Source: Streptomyces harbinensis (lineage in GTDB: Bacteria; Actinomycetota; Actinomycetes; Streptomycetales; Streptomycetaceae). From it: DNA of 64,000 bases. Below are positions 51,350 to 60,366 of the stretch, in pieces; position 1 is the stretch's first letter; each line of letters opens with the position of its first letter. The stretch is from assembly GCF_900116145.1 (NCBI RefSeq), contig NZ_FPAB01000001.1, positions 807,135 through 871,134 on the forward strand. The letters run 5' to 3'. The notes under the pieces are model-generated. The model saw nothing but the letters and a program-made list of their open reading frames with translations, searched no databases and was not told where the DNA came from. Position numbers and translations under genes: made by a program.

Positions 51350-51799
51350 ATGAAGCCGTACGACGAACGACTGACCGTGCCCCGTTCCTGGTGGCTGATG
51401 GCCGCGGGCGGGGTCGCCCTGCTGGGCGTCTCCCTGCTCCCGCTGGGCACGGCGGCCCTCATCGCGGGCCTGGTGGTGGGGGTGGCGGGTGCCGGGGTGG
51501 CGCTGAGCAGTTACGGCGCCGCGCGGATCCGGGTGGTGGCCGGCGCGCTGGTGGCGGGCGACGCCCGGATCCCGCTGTCGGCGCTGGGCGAGGCCCGGGC
51601 GCTCGACGCCGATGAGGCGCGCGCCTGGCGCACCCATCGGGCGGATGCCCGGGCTCATATGCTGCTGCGGGCCTATATTCCCACGGCGGTCCGGGTCGAG
51701 GTGACGGATCCGGCGGATCCGACGCCCTACCTGTATCTGTCGACCCGGCGGCCGGAGCGGCTCGCCGCTGCGCTTTCGGCCCGCCCGGACGCGGTCTGA
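51350..51799 (+). CDS. DUF3093 membrane protein
   Basis: The 149-aa protein begins [20 protein letters not shown], the usual DUF3093 start, followed by two adjacent membrane helices ([20 protein letters not shown], then [15 protein letters not shown]) and a PH-like beta domain with [15 protein letters not shown]. It is conserved opposite dut in streptomycetes. An ATG 12 nt upstream is possible. Confidence 0.93.
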   Translation: MKPYDERLTVPRSWWLMAAGGVALLGVSLLPLGTAALIAGLVVGVAGAGVALSSYGAARIRVVAGALVAGDARIPLSALGEARALDADEARAWRTHRADARAHMLLRAYIPTAVRVEVTDPADPTPYLYLSTRRPERLAAALSARPDAV

Positions 51800-51820
51800 C
51801 ACCTCAGTCCGGGCGGACGA

Positions 51821-52117
51821 TCACTCGCAGTCCTTGCAGATGGGCTGTCCGCCACGCTCGTAGGCGAGCTGTGAGCGGTGGTGCACCAGGAAGCAGCTCA
51901 TGCAGGTGAACTCATCGGCCTGCCGGGGCAGCACCCGGACGGACAGTTCCTCGTTGGAAAGGTCCGCTCCGGGGAGCTCCAGGCCCTCGGCCTGTTCGAA
52001 CTCGTCGACATCGACCGTGGAGGCGGACTTGTCGTTCCGCCGGGCCTTGAGTTCCTCGATGCTGTCTTCGTTGACGTCGTCGTCGGTCTTGCGTGGACTG
52101 TCGTAATCCGTAGCCAT
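51821..52117 (-). CDS. DUF4193 zinc-ribbon protein
   Basis: The 98-aa protein starts MATDYDSPRKTDDDVNEDSI, is very acidic, and ends with a zinc ribbon: FTCMSCFLVHHRSQLA and PICKDCE (two CxxC). The profile is that of the DUF4193 family of actinobacteria, perhaps a small nucleic-acid or polymerase-associated protein. The start at 52117 is supported by GGGGGAGAG upstream. Confidence 0.95.
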   Translation of the reverse strand: MATDYDSPRKTDDDVNEDSIEELKARRNDKSASTVDVDEFEQAEGLELPGADLSNEELSVRVLPRQADEFTCMSCFLVHHRSQLAYERGGQPICKDCE

Positions 52118-52345
52118 GCTTCTCTCCCCCTCTGGGTTCTGTGGTCTCTCCAGCGCAGGTAACGCGGGAGGGCCGAACTTTGTGCCCGACCCGAGGCGGA
52201 GATTTTGCCTCACATCAAGTCCTGTTACTCAATCGACACCCGATCGAACGCCTGAAGAGGTGATCATCTCCGCCCGTCGATCAGGCTCAGGACAGCGGAC
52301 AAGCCGGTAATCATCGCTGCAATCCCCCGGAAAATGGTGGGTTGC

Positions 52346-52365
52346 GTATGCGATATATCACATAC
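52346..52365. promoter_or_regulatory. 20-bp AT-rich near-perfect palindrome, candidate operator
   Basis: GTATGCGATATATCACATAC matches its reverse complement at 18 of 20 positions. It lies 47 bp beyond the cutS stop side and about 230 bp upstream of the DUF4193 start, in the 295-bp gap between those genes. It is conspicuously AT-rich for this genome. Confidence 0.5.
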
Positions 52366-52412
52366 GGCTCAATTCCGCTCAATGCCGACTGAGATCCCGC
52401 CCGTGCATGATC

Positions 52413-53723
52413 TCAGACCGGCAGGGTCACCCGCATCACGAGCCCCCCGGTCTCCCGGGGGACGGCCACCACGTGGCCGCCGTGCGCCCGGGCCACCGAG
52501 CGGACGATCGACAGGCCGAGCCCGACGCCCTTGTCGCTGCCGGTGCGGTCCTTCCCGAGCCGGCGGAAAGGCTCGAACATATTATCGACCTCGTAGGCGG
52601 GCACCATCGGGCCGGTATTCTCCACGATCAGCACCGCCTGTCCGGGCCGCGCCTGGGTGTCCACCCGGACCCAGCCGCCCTCGGCCACGTTGTGCCGCAC
52701 CGCGTTCTGCACCAGGTTCAGCGCGACCCGCTCCAGCAGCACCCCGTTGCCCTGGACGTACACCGGAGGCCGCACCCCCGCCAGCTCCACCCCCCGCTCC
52801 TGCGCCTCCCCGCGCGTCTGCTCCAGCGCCTGCCCCGCCACCTCGGCCAGGTCCACCGGCTTGCGCTCCACCAGCTGGTTGTCGCTGCGCGCCAGCAGCA
52901 GCAGGCCCTCCACCAGCTGCTCGCTGCGCCGGTTGGTCGCCAGGAGTGTGTTGCCCAGCTGCACCACCTCCGGCGAGGCGTGCGGATCGGACAGCTGCAC
53001 CTCCAGCAACGTCCGGTTGATCGCCAGCGGCGTCCGCAGCTCGTGCGAGGCGTTGGCGACGAAGCGCTGCTGCGCCGTGAAGGCCCGGTCCAGCCGGTCC
53101 AGCATCTCGTCGAAGGTGTCCGCCAGCTCCTTCAGCTCGTCGTCCGGGCCGTCCAGCTCGATCCGGCGGTGCAGATCGGATCCGGCCACCTGCCGGGCGG
53201 TGCGGGTGATCCGGCCCAGCGGCGAGAGCACCCGGCCGGCCATCACGTAGCCGAACGCGAACGCCGCCACCGCCAGCCCCAGCAGCGCCATCAGCGAACG
53301 GCGCAGCAGCGCCTTGAGCGCCACGTCCCGCTGGATGTCCACACAGCCCGCCAGCCAGTCCTTGAACTGGTCGCTGGTCACATTCCCGGAGATCCCCTGA
53401 CAGGAGTCGGAGGTGATCTGCACCCGGGTGTCGCTGGTGATCAGGAACGGCAGCGCGTTCCCCTTGTGCAGTGCCTCGGCCGCCAGCAGATAGATGATCG
53501 TCAGCAGCAGCATCCCGGCGAACAGGAACATCCCGCCGTACAGCAGCGTCAGCCGGATCCGGATGGTGGGCCGCAGCCAGCTGCGCGGCGGATCCGCCTC
53601 GGGCGGGTCGAAATCCGGACGCGGCGGGGCGGCCGGCCGCCGCAGCCCCGAGCGGCCCGGGTACGGGGGCTGTACGGGCGGTGGCGGGGGCGGCGGGGAG
53701 GAGGGGGAGGACGGAGCGGTCAT
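52413..53723 (-). CDS. cutS: Sensor histidine kinase CutS
   Basis: The 436-aa kinase has a Pro-rich cytoplasmic N-terminus, two membrane helices (LTLLYGGMFLFAGMLLLTII; LLRRSLMALLGLAVAAFAFG) and an extracellular sensor loop of about 70 residues with two cysteines (DSCQGISG, LAGCVD). HAMP follows, then HisKA (NASHELRTPLAI) and HATPase (NLVQNAVRHN, GVGLGLSIV). The cysteine pair could report extracellular redox or folding state, as proposed for CutRS. It starts 5 bp after the cutR stop. Confidence 0.92.
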   Translation of the reverse strand: MTAPSSPSSPPPPPPPVQPPYPGRSGLRRPAAPPRPDFDPPEADPPRSWLRPTIRIRLTLLYGGMFLFAGMLLLTIIYLLAAEALHKGNALPFLITSDTRVQITSDSCQGISGNVTSDQFKDWLAGCVDIQRDVALKALLRRSLMALLGLAVAAFAFGYVMAGRVLSPLGRITRTARQVAGSDLHRRIELDGPDDELKELADTFDEMLDRLDRAFTAQQRFVANASHELRTPLAINRTLLEVQLSDPHASPEVVQLGNTLLATNRRSEQLVEGLLLLARSDNQLVERKPVDLAEVAGQALEQTRGEAQERGVELAGVRPPVYVQGNGVLLERVALNLVQNAVRHNVAEGGWVRVDTQARPGQAVLIVENTGPMVPAYEVDNMFEPFRRLGKDRTGSDKGVGLGLSIVRSVARAHGGHVVAVPRETGGLVMRVTLPV

Positions 53724-53728
53724 GGCGG

Positions 53729-54382
53729 TCAGATCCGGTATCCGGCGCCCGGCACGGTGGTGATCACCGGAGGCTCGCCCAGCTTGCGGCGCAGCGTCAT
53801 CACGGTGACCCGGACCACGTTCGTGAACGGGTCGGCGTTCTCGTCCCAGGCCTTCTCCAGCAGCTGCTCGGCCGAGACCACCGTGCCCTCACCGCGCATG
53901 AGGACCTCCAGCACGGCGAATTCCTTGGGCGCCAGATGGATCTCCCGGCCGTCCCGGAAGACCTCCCGGCGGTTGGGGTCCAGCCGGATGCCGGACTGCT
54001 CCAGCACCGGCGGCAGCACCGCCACCGAGCGCCGTCCCAGCGCCCGGACCCGGGCCACCAGCTCGGTGAAGGCGAACGGCTTGGGGAGATAGTCGTCCGC
54101 GCCCAGCTCCAGGCCCGCCACCCGGTCGCTGACGTCACCGGAGGCGGTCAGCATGAGGACCCGGGTGGGCAGCCCCAGCTCCACTATCCGGCGGCACACG
54201 TCGTCCCCGTGCACCAGGGGCAGATCGCGGTCGAGCACGACCACGTCGTAGTCGTTGAGATCGATGCGCTCCCCGGCGGCGGCACCGTCGTACACCACGT
54301 CCACCGCCATGGCCTCCCGGCGCAGCCCGGTGGCCACCGCGTCAGCGAGCAGCTGCTCGTCCTCGACGACGAGTACGCGCAC
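53729..54382 (-). CDS. cutR: Response regulator CutR
   Basis: The 217-aa OmpR-type regulator begins at GTG (MRVLVVEDEQLLADAVATGL). It has the phospho-acceptor D51 (VVVLDRDLPLV), YLPKPFAF with the conserved Lys, and a winged helix (LAPKEFAVLEVLMRGEGTVV; FTNVVRVTVMTLRRKLGEPP). I recognise the sequence as close to S. coelicolor CutR. It heads the cutRS operon. A pair of 11-bp direct repeats upstream may be its own binding site. Confidence 0.94.
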   Translation of the reverse strand: MRVLVVEDEQLLADAVATGLRREAMAVDVVYDGAAAGERIDLNDYDVVVLDRDLPLVHGDDVCRRIVELGLPTRVLMLTASGDVSDRVAGLELGADDYLPKPFAFTELVARVRALGRRSVAVLPPVLEQSGIRLDPNRREVFRDGREIHLAPKEFAVLEVLMRGEGTVVSAEQLLEKAWDENADPFTNVVRVTVMTLRRKLGEPPVITTVPGAGYRI

Positions 54383-54449
54383 GTCCCTGGTCCTTCCTCG
54401 CACAGCCCGACGGGAGCCCGGAAAGGCTCCCCGCTCCATCCTGCCTCGC

Positions 54450-54471
54450 CCGGCGGTAAACCGGTGGTAAG
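54450..54471 (-). promoter_or_regulatory. Tandem 11-bp direct repeat upstream of cutR
   Basis: CCGGCGGTAAA and CCGGTGGTAAG are adjacent (9 of 11 identical), 68 bp upstream of the cutR GTG. OmpR-family regulators commonly bind direct repeats with 10-11 bp spacing, so this may be an autoregulatory CutR site. Confidence 0.45.
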
Positions 54472-54724
54472 GGACCGGCGGGCACCCCGGGTGACGGGAC
54501 GGTGGTGCGGCGGTGACATCCGGGTGGCCCGCGGGCGGCATGCGGACTTTTCCCGGGGGCGCAGGTTTCCGCTCCGGAAGGGCCGGGGAAGACCCCAGGA
54601 CACCCCGCGATCACCCCCCTGAAGGCGGCAAGCCCACGCGTGCTGCCGACCGGTCGGGCCCGCCGTGACCGCACCCACCCCGGCACCTCCCCAGTGCCGC
54701 CGATCGAAGACGAGGGGGCGCACC

Positions 54725-54895
54725 ATGGACGCGTTCACCACTGGAATCCTGCAGCGCATCGAGAGCACCGAGTCCGATCTGCACCGCGCTCGTGAAGCAG
54801 GAGACGTGTTCACCGTGGATGTCGAGCAGGCCGAGCTGGACGATCTCCGCCGGCTGGCCGCGGAACACGGTGTGCAGGTCGGCTCCGCCGTCTGA
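54725..54895 (+). CDS. Small conserved hypothetical protein
   Basis: The 56-aa acidic helical protein reads MDAFTTGILQRIESTESDLH, then AGDVFTVDVEQAELDDLRRL and AAEHGVQVG. GAGGGGG precedes the ATG. It has the size and pattern of a streptomycete-specific small protein. It is divergent from cutR across a 342-bp gap and ends just before a strong terminator. No function is known. Confidence 0.8.
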   Translation: MDAFTTGILQRIESTESDLHRAREAGDVFTVDVEQAELDDLRRLAAEHGVQVGSAV

Positions 54896-54909
54896 CACGG
54901 AACAGGGTG

Positions 54910-54942
54910 AGGGCCCCGGGAGCCATGCGCTCCCGGGGCCCT
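54910..54942. terminator. Strong bidirectional terminator hairpin
   Basis: AGGGCCCCGGGAGC and its exact complement (14-bp stem) enclose the loop CATGC, followed on the plus strand by TGTCGTG. It lies between the convergent ends of the 56-aa gene (54895) and the inositol monophosphatase gene (54990), so it can serve both. Confidence 0.8.
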
Positions 54943-54989
54943 TGTCGTGCGGTGCCGGCCGCCCCGGCGGGGGCGGCGCGCCCGCGCCG

Positions 54990-55844
54990 TCAGTCGTGCC
55001 AGGCGCCCAGGTCCTCCAGCAGCGGCTGCAGTACCTCGAAGACGGCCGGGGTGGCCGCCACCGTCAGCTCGCCGTCGGGCACCAGGCCCGGCCGGCCGCC
55101 GGTACGGGCACCGCTCTCCCGGGCGATCAGATCGCCGGCGGCCAGGTCCCAGGGGTGCAGGCCGCGCTCGTAGAACCCGTCCAGCCGTCCGCCGCCGACA
55201 TCGCACAGGTCGATGGCCGCCGAGCCGGACCGCCGGATGTCCCGCACCTGCGGGATCAGCCGCTGGGCCAGTGCCGCCTGGGCGGTGCGCACACGGGCCA
55301 CGTAGTTGAACCCGGTACCGATCAGGGCGCGGTCCAGCGGGGCCGCCGGGCGGCAGCGCATCCTCTCCGGCGCGGCGCCGGAGAGCACCCGGAAGGCGCC
55401 GCCGCCGCGCACCGCGTAGTACGACTCCTGGCGCATCGGCGCCTCCACGGCCGCGGCCACCACCTCCCCCTCGTACTCCGCGGCGATGGACACCGCCCAC
55501 TGGGGCAGCCCGTAGAGGTAGTTGACGGTGCCGTCCAGCGGGTCGACGACCCAGCGCACCCCGCTGGTGCCGGCGCTGCTGCCGCCCTCCTCGCCGAGGA
55601 AGCCGTCCTCGGGCCGGTGCTCGGACAGATAGCCGGTGATCAGCTTCTCGGCGGCGATGTCCATCTCGGTGACCACGTCGATGGGGCTGGACTTGGTGGC
55701 CGCCACCCCCAGGTCGGCGGGCCGCCCGTCCCGCAGCAGCAGGCCGGCGCGCCGTCCGGCCTCCCGGGCGAGGTCGAGCAGTTCGGACGGGGACACGGAC
55801 TCGGGCATGGGCCGGGGCTCCTCGGTGGTCTCGGTGTCAGGCAT
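54990..55844 (-). CDS. Inositol monophosphatase family protein
   Basis: The 284-aa protein has the Mg2+-dependent phosphatase motifs: [16 protein letters not shown] (metal Glu), [15 protein letters not shown] (metal Asp) and [16 protein letters not shown]. It may dephosphorylate inositol phosphate, histidinol phosphate or a related sugar phosphate. It overlaps the ferrochelatase gene by 8 nt; a second ATG at 55808 would remove the overlap. Confidence 0.93.
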   Translation of the reverse strand: MPDTETTEEPRPMPESVSPSELLDLAREAGRRAGLLLRDGRPADLGVAATKSSPIDVVTEMDIAAEKLITGYLSEHRPEDGFLGEEGGSSAGTSGVRWVVDPLDGTVNYLYGLPQWAVSIAAEYEGEVVAAAVEAPMRQESYYAVRGGGAFRVLSGAAPERMRCRPAAPLDRALIGTGFNYVARVRTAQAALAQRLIPQVRDIRRSGSAAIDLCDVGGGRLDGFYERGLHPWDLAAGDLIARESGARTGGRPGLVPDGELTVAATPAVFEVLQPLLEDLGAWHD

Positions 55845-56964
55845 AGGGACTGTCGGCGCCCGCGGCGGCCGGGCGGGGGGTGCGGGCGGCGCAGCAGCCC
55901 ACCGGGCACACGTCGTGGCCGGCGCCGAGGGTGCCCAGGGCGCAGCGCTGCGGCTGCTCGCCGCGTTCGGTGGCGGCCCGCTCCAGCACCAGGTCGCGCA
56001 CGGCCGCCACGAACCGGGGGTCGGTGCCCACGGTGGCGGAGCGCACGGCGGGCAGCCCGAGTTCGGCGGCGACCGCCAGCGCCTCGGTGTCGAGGTCGTA
56101 GAGGACCTCCATGTGGTCGGAGACGAAACCGATCGGCACCATCACCACCGCCGGGGCACCCGCCTCGTGCAGGGTGCGCAGATGGTCGCAGATGTCCGGC
56201 TCCAGCCACGGGATGTGCGGGGCGCCGCTGCGCGACTGGTACACCAGCTCCCACGGGCGCCGTACCCCGGTGCGTTCGGCCAGGGCTTCGGCGATCCAGC
56301 GGGCGGCGTCCATGTGTTCGGAAACGTACGCGCCGCCGTCGCCGTGACCGGCCGGGGGTCCGGAGGTGTCGGCGGCGGCGGTGGGGATGGAGTGGGTGGT
56401 GAACGCCAGCACCGCGCCCTCGCGGACGTCCGCGGGCAGTTCGTCCAGGGCGCGCAGCACCCCGTCGGTCATGGTCTCCAGGAAGCCGGGGTGGTTGTAG
56501 TAGACCCGGAGCTTGTCGACCCGGGGCAGGTCCAGGCCCTCCTCGGCCAGGGCGGCCAGCGCACCGGCCAGGTCCTCGCGGTACTGGCGGCAGCTGGAGT
56601 AGGAGGAGTAGGCGCTGGTGGCCAGGGTGAGCACCCGGCGGTGGCCGTCGCGGACGATCTCCCGGAGGGTGTCGGTCACATAGGGCGCCCAGTTGCGGTT
56701 GCCCCAGTAGACCGGCAGGTCGAGGCCGTGTTCGGCGAAGTCGCTCCGCAGGGCGGCCAGCAGTTCGCGGTTGTGGCCGTTGATCGGGCTGACCCCGCCG
56801 AAGAGGTGGTAGTGGGCGCCGACTTCGGCCAGCCGTTCCCGGGGGATGCCGCGGCCCCGGGTGACGTTCTCCAGGAAGGGCAGCACGTCGTCCGGGCCCT
56901 CCGGACCGCCGAAGGACAGCAGCAGCAGGGCGTCGTAGGGGTGGGGGTCTCGCGCGCGATCCAT
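55837..56964 (-). CDS. hemH: Ferrochelatase (coproporphyrin III type)
   Basis: The 375-aa protein has [20 protein letters not shown] at the N-terminus, [25 protein letters not shown] (active-site His), [18 protein letters not shown] and [20 protein letters not shown]. In actinobacteria this enzyme inserts Fe2+ into coproporphyrin III (CpfC). The C-terminal cysteines ([20 protein letters not shown]) match the [2Fe-2S] ligands of the family. The start at 56964 follows the family N-terminus. Confidence 0.95.
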   Translation of the reverse strand: MDRARDPHPYDALLLLSFGGPEGPDDVLPFLENVTRGRGIPRERLAEVGAHYHLFGGVSPINGHNRELLAALRSDFAEHGLDLPVYWGNRNWAPYVTDTLREIVRDGHRRVLTLATSAYSSYSSCRQYREDLAGALAALAEEGLDLPRVDKLRVYYNHPGFLETMTDGVLRALDELPADVREGAVLAFTTHSIPTAAADTSGPPAGHGDGGAYVSEHMDAARWIAEALAERTGVRRPWELVYQSRSGAPHIPWLEPDICDHLRTLHEAGAPAVVMVPIGFVSDHMEVLYDLDTEALAVAAELGLPAVRSATVGTDPRFVAAVRDLVLERAATERGEQPQRCALGTLGAGHDVCPVGCCAARTPRPAAAGADSPYA

Positions 56965-57434
56965 GCCCCCGATCCTGCCACCCGCCCCGGACGATCGGGG
57001 TCCGAGGTTCCCCCGGGTGCCGGACACCGCTGTACTCCACCCGGGAACACGGCCCGGTGGGCGGCGGCCTCGTCAGCGGCGCATCCGTTTTCACCTGATT
57101 GAGCTGGGTAGTAACCGGAATGTGATCTGTTGTTCCTCCGTCAACTCCCTTGTCCGGGGAGAACTTCCACGGCGCGGCGCCCCACCCCCGTGGCCCTAAT
57201 GGAGTAGTGTGAACATTCCTGGCCTCAGCCCCTGTCCGGACCGCTCGGATCGCCACATCCGCGCCGGTCACCACACGTGGCAAAGTGGTGACTGTGCCAC
57301 AACGGAGGTGGCGGGCCCTGGCCCGACACGCCGGGCAAGTCGGCAAGGTTGTGGCAGGCTGCACCCGGGCAGGTCACACTCGTCCAGCGGAGCAGCGACG
57401 TACGTGACGTCGGCAGGCACACCGGGAGGTCCTC
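56965..57434. other. 470-bp intergenic region, divergent promoters of hemH and sepH
   Basis: No gene is seen. The region has a moderately AT-rich part near 57090-57215, and TGGCA/TGCCA arms near 57280-57305 could form a small hairpin. Promoters for the ferrochelatase gene (minus) and sepH (plus) must lie here; I cannot place them with confidence. Confidence 0.5.
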
Positions 57435-58418
57435 GTGCCCGAACTGCGTGTCGTGGCCGTGAGCAACGACGGCACACGTCTGGTGCTCAAGGCTGCCGAC
57501 AACACGGAATACACCCTGCCGATCGACGAGCGGCTGCGGGCCGCGGTGCGCAACGACCGCGCGCGTCTCGGGCAGATCGAGATCGAGGTGGAGAACCACC
57601 TGCGCCCCCGGGACATCCAGGCGCGGATACGAGCCGGGGCCACGGCGGAGGAAGTCGCCCAGCTCGCCGGCATCCCGGTGGACCGGGTGCGGCGCTTCGA
57701 GGGCCCGGTGCTGGCCGAGCGGGCGTTCATGGCGGAGCGGGCCCGCAAGACCCCCGTCCGGCGCCCGGGCGAGAGCGCCGGGCCGCAGCTCGGTGACGCG
57801 GTCGCCGAGCGGCTGATGCTGCGCGGCGCGGACAAGGACGCGGTGCGCTGGGACTCCTGGCGCCGGGACGACGGCACCTGGGAGGTGCTGCTGGTCTACC
57901 GGGTGGCCGGGGAGACGCACTCCGCGAGCTGGATGTACGACCCGCCGCGCCGGCTGGTGCAGGCCGTGGACGACGAGGCGCGGGCGCTGCTGGGCGAGAG
58001 CGAGGACCCGCCGGAGCCGAGCACCCCGTTCGTGCCGCGGATCGCCCGGCTGCCCCGGGAGGGCTCGGCGCCGCCCCGGCCGCAGCCGGAGAGCGAGCCG
58101 GACTCGCTGACCAGCCTGCTGGAGGCGGTGCCCAGCTTCCGGGGCGACCTGGTGGTGCCCGACCTGGCGGGCCCGGAGGATCCGCCGGACGAGGCGGTCG
58201 CCGAGGAGGCGGCCGTGGAGCCGCCCGCCTCGGCGGCGAGCGCGGGCTCCGCGTACGCGGATGTGCTGATGCCGCGCACGGTGGCCGGCCACCGCGACCG
58301 GCTGACCGGCAGCACGGACCGCCAGGCGGAGGCGGACGGCGTCCGTCCGGGCCGCAGGGCGGCGGTCCCCAGCTGGGACGAGATCGTCTTCGGGACGCGC
58401 CGCAAGAAGAAGGACTGA
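57435..58418 (+). CDS. sepH: Septation protein SepH
   Basis: The 327-aa protein starts at GTG with GGGAGG upstream: MPELRVVAVSNDGTRLVLKA, the DUF3071 domain. It contains an HTH-like ATAEEVAQLAGIPVDRVRRF and the conserved VRWDSWRRDDGTWEVLLVY. An acidic Pro-rich linker follows, and the C-terminus ends WDEIVFGTRRKKKD. SepH promotes FtsZ assembly and bundling during Streptomyces cell division. Family identity is clear; function is known for the S. venezuelae orthologue. Confidence 0.96.
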   Translation: MPELRVVAVSNDGTRLVLKAADNTEYTLPIDERLRAAVRNDRARLGQIEIEVENHLRPRDIQARIRAGATAEEVAQLAGIPVDRVRRFEGPVLAERAFMAERARKTPVRRPGESAGPQLGDAVAERLMLRGADKDAVRWDSWRRDDGTWEVLLVYRVAGETHSASWMYDPPRRLVQAVDDEARALLGESEDPPEPSTPFVPRIARLPREGSAPPRPQPESEPDSLTSLLEAVPSFRGDLVVPDLAGPEDPPDEAVAEEAAVEPPASAASAGSAYADVLMPRTVAGHRDRLTGSTDRQAEADGVRPGRRAAVPSWDEIVFGTRRKKKD

Positions 58419-58607
58419 GCCGCAGGGGGCCCGGCGGGGGCCGGTGTCCCGGGTGGCGTGGTCGCGCACTCGCGGCCGGGCCGGGCCGTACCACCTGCCC
58501 AGCCGCCGTACGCCGAGGTCTCCCGGTGGCGGGCGATCCGGGCCGAACGGGCGGCCCCGCCCGCACACGGCGCGGGTGGACGGGGCCGCCGGCCGCCCGC
58601 GGACCGC

Positions 58608-59426
58608 TCAGCCGGGCTGCGGGCCGGTCGCCACCGGGCGGGTGGGGTCCGCCGTCCACTCGCTCCACGAGCCCGCGTACAGCGCCGCCTCGATGCCCGT
58701 CGTGGCCAGGGCCAGCACCGTGTGGGCGCCCGAGACCCCCGAACCGCAGTACACGCCCACCGGCGTGCCCTCCGCCGCGCCCAGCGCCGTGAAGCGCTCC
58801 CGCAGCTCGCCCGGGGCCCGCAGCAGGCCCGCCGGTGTCACGTTCTCCGTGGTCGGCGCGGACACCGCGCCGGGGATGTGCCCGCCCACCGGGTCGATCG
58901 GCTCCACCTCGCCGCGGTACCGCTCCCCCGCCCGCGCGTCCAGCAGCAGCCCCTCCCGGGCCAGCCGGGCCGCGTCCGCCGCGTCCAGCAGCGGCATGCC
59001 ACCGGGCCTGGGGACGAAGTCGCCGGGCTCCGGCACGGGCACCTCGCGGGTCAGCCCGCCCTCCCAGGCGGCCAGCCCACCGTCCAGCACCCGGACCCGC
59101 CGGTGGCCCGCCCAGCGCAGCAGCCACCAGGCGCGCGCCGCCGCCCAGCCCTGCCCGCCGTCGTACACCACCACCGGGCGGCCCTCCCGCACCCCGGCCC
59201 GGCGCATCGCCGCGCCGAACGCCTCCGGGTCCGGCAGCGGATGCCGCCCGCCGGGCCCCGCCGGGCCCGCCAGTTCCGTGTCCAGGTCCACGTACACCGC
59301 CCCGGGCAGGTGCCCGCCCTCGTAGGCGGGGCGTCCCGGCGGGCCGCCCAGCTGCCAGCGGACGTCGAGCAGGACCGGTTCGGAGAGGTCGGCCGCGAGG
59401 TCGGCCGCCGTGATCAGCACGCTCAT
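58608..59426 (-). CDS. sseA: Thiosulfate/3-mercaptopyruvate sulfurtransferase (tandem rhodanese)
   Basis: The 272-aa protein has two rhodanese domains: an inactive N-terminal one (VLLDVRWQLGGPPGRPAYEG, VVVYDGGQGWAAARAWW) and an active C-terminal one (LLDARAGERYRGEVEPIDP, GHIPGAVSAP, VGVYCGSGVSGAHTV). The catalytic cysteine sits in CGSGVSG. It transfers sulfur from thiosulfate or 3-mercaptopyruvate to a thiophilic acceptor. It stands alone, convergent with sepH. Confidence 0.94.
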   Translation of the reverse strand: MSVLITAADLAADLSEPVLLDVRWQLGGPPGRPAYEGGHLPGAVYVDLDTELAGPAGPGGRHPLPDPEAFGAAMRRAGVREGRPVVVYDGGQGWAAARAWWLLRWAGHRRVRVLDGGLAAWEGGLTREVPVPEPGDFVPRPGGMPLLDAADAARLAREGLLLDARAGERYRGEVEPIDPVGGHIPGAVSAPTTENVTPAGLLRAPGELRERFTALGAAEGTPVGVYCGSGVSGAHTVLALATTGIEAALYAGSWSEWTADPTRPVATGPQPG

Positions 59427-59555
59427 CCCACCATTCTCGCGCCGAACAGGCATGGCGAGGCGCCATAGCGGTAGGGACCTTGATCAGGGGACACTGGAGA
59501 TGAGCGGCACCGGCGTACGCCGGACCGCATCGATGAGGGTCACAAGGAGACGAGC

Positions 59556-60353
59556 ATGACCGTAGGAGCGGCTCCACCCAGACCGGGCACACCTTGCTGG
59601 GCGAGTCTGATGGTGCACGACCTGGCGGGAAGCCAGGAGTTCTACCGGAGCCTGTTCGGATGGGAGTTCGAGGAAGGGCCCCGGCAGCTGGGCCTGTATG
59701 TCCGCGCCCTGCACGAGGGGCGCCCCGTGGCCGGGGTCGGGGAGATCGCGGCCGATCTGCAGCGTCCCTCCGCCTGGCTGCCGTACATCGCCACCGCCAA
59801 CGCCGACGCCACCACCGCCATGATCCGCGACTGCGGCGGCACCCTGGCGGTCGGCCCGCTGGACGCCCAGCAGGTGGGGCGGCTGGCCATCGCCGCGGAT
59901 GTGTGCGGTGGCGCGTTCGGGGTCTGGGAGGGGCGTACGTACCACGGTGCGCCGTTCCAGGAGACCCCCGGCGCCCCGGCCTGGACGGAGCTGATCACGC
60001 CGGAGACGTCGCTGGTCAGCAAGTTCTACTCGATGGTCTTCGGCTATGAGGCGGTGCCCACCCCGGCGCTGCCGCAGGGCACCGACCATCTGACGCTGCG
60101 GCTCGGCGGCCGTTCGGTGGCCGGGATCGCCGGGGTCGGCTCCGATCTGCCGCACGACCGGGGGCCGCACTGGATGACGTACTTCTCGGTGCGCGATCTC
60201 GACCGGGACGCCGTCCGGGTCGGCGAGCTGGGCGGGCGGCTGCTGAAGGAGCCGCACGACACCCCGTTCGGCGTCGTGGCGGCGGTGGAGGACCCGGAGG
60301 GCGCGCCGTTCGCCCTGGTGGACCCGAGCCGGCGGCGGCCCGCGGAGGGCTGA
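59556..60353 (+). CDS. VOC-superfamily protein with two glyoxalase-like domains
   Basis: The 265-aa protein is two tandem VOC modules: CWASLMVHDLAGSQEFYRSL to GGAFGVWEG, and AWTELITPETSLVSKFYSMV to DPEGAPFALVDPS. Such two-domain proteins (CFP32/Rv0577-like) include antibiotic-type and glyoxalase-like members. AAGGAGACGAGC precedes the ATG. Metal ligands are not fully conserved, so enzymatic activity is unsure. Confidence 0.93.
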   Translation: MTVGAAPPRPGTPCWASLMVHDLAGSQEFYRSLFGWEFEEGPRQLGLYVRALHEGRPVAGVGEIAADLQRPSAWLPYIATANADATTAMIRDCGGTLAVGPLDAQQVGRLAIAADVCGGAFGVWEGRTYHGAPFQETPGAPAWTELITPETSLVSKFYSMVFGYEAVPTPALPQGTDHLTLRLGGRSVAGIAGVGSDLPHDRGPHWMTYFSVRDLDRDAVRVGELGGRLLKEPHDTPFGVVAAVEDPEGAPFALVDPSRRRPAEG

Positions 60354-60366
60354 CCGGCGCGGAGGG

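Noticed and set aside
59452..59466. ATGGCG-AGG-CGCCAT inverted repeat between sseA and the VOC gene
   Set aside because: Six-base arms in GC-rich DNA occur by chance; no adjacent regulator supports an operator.
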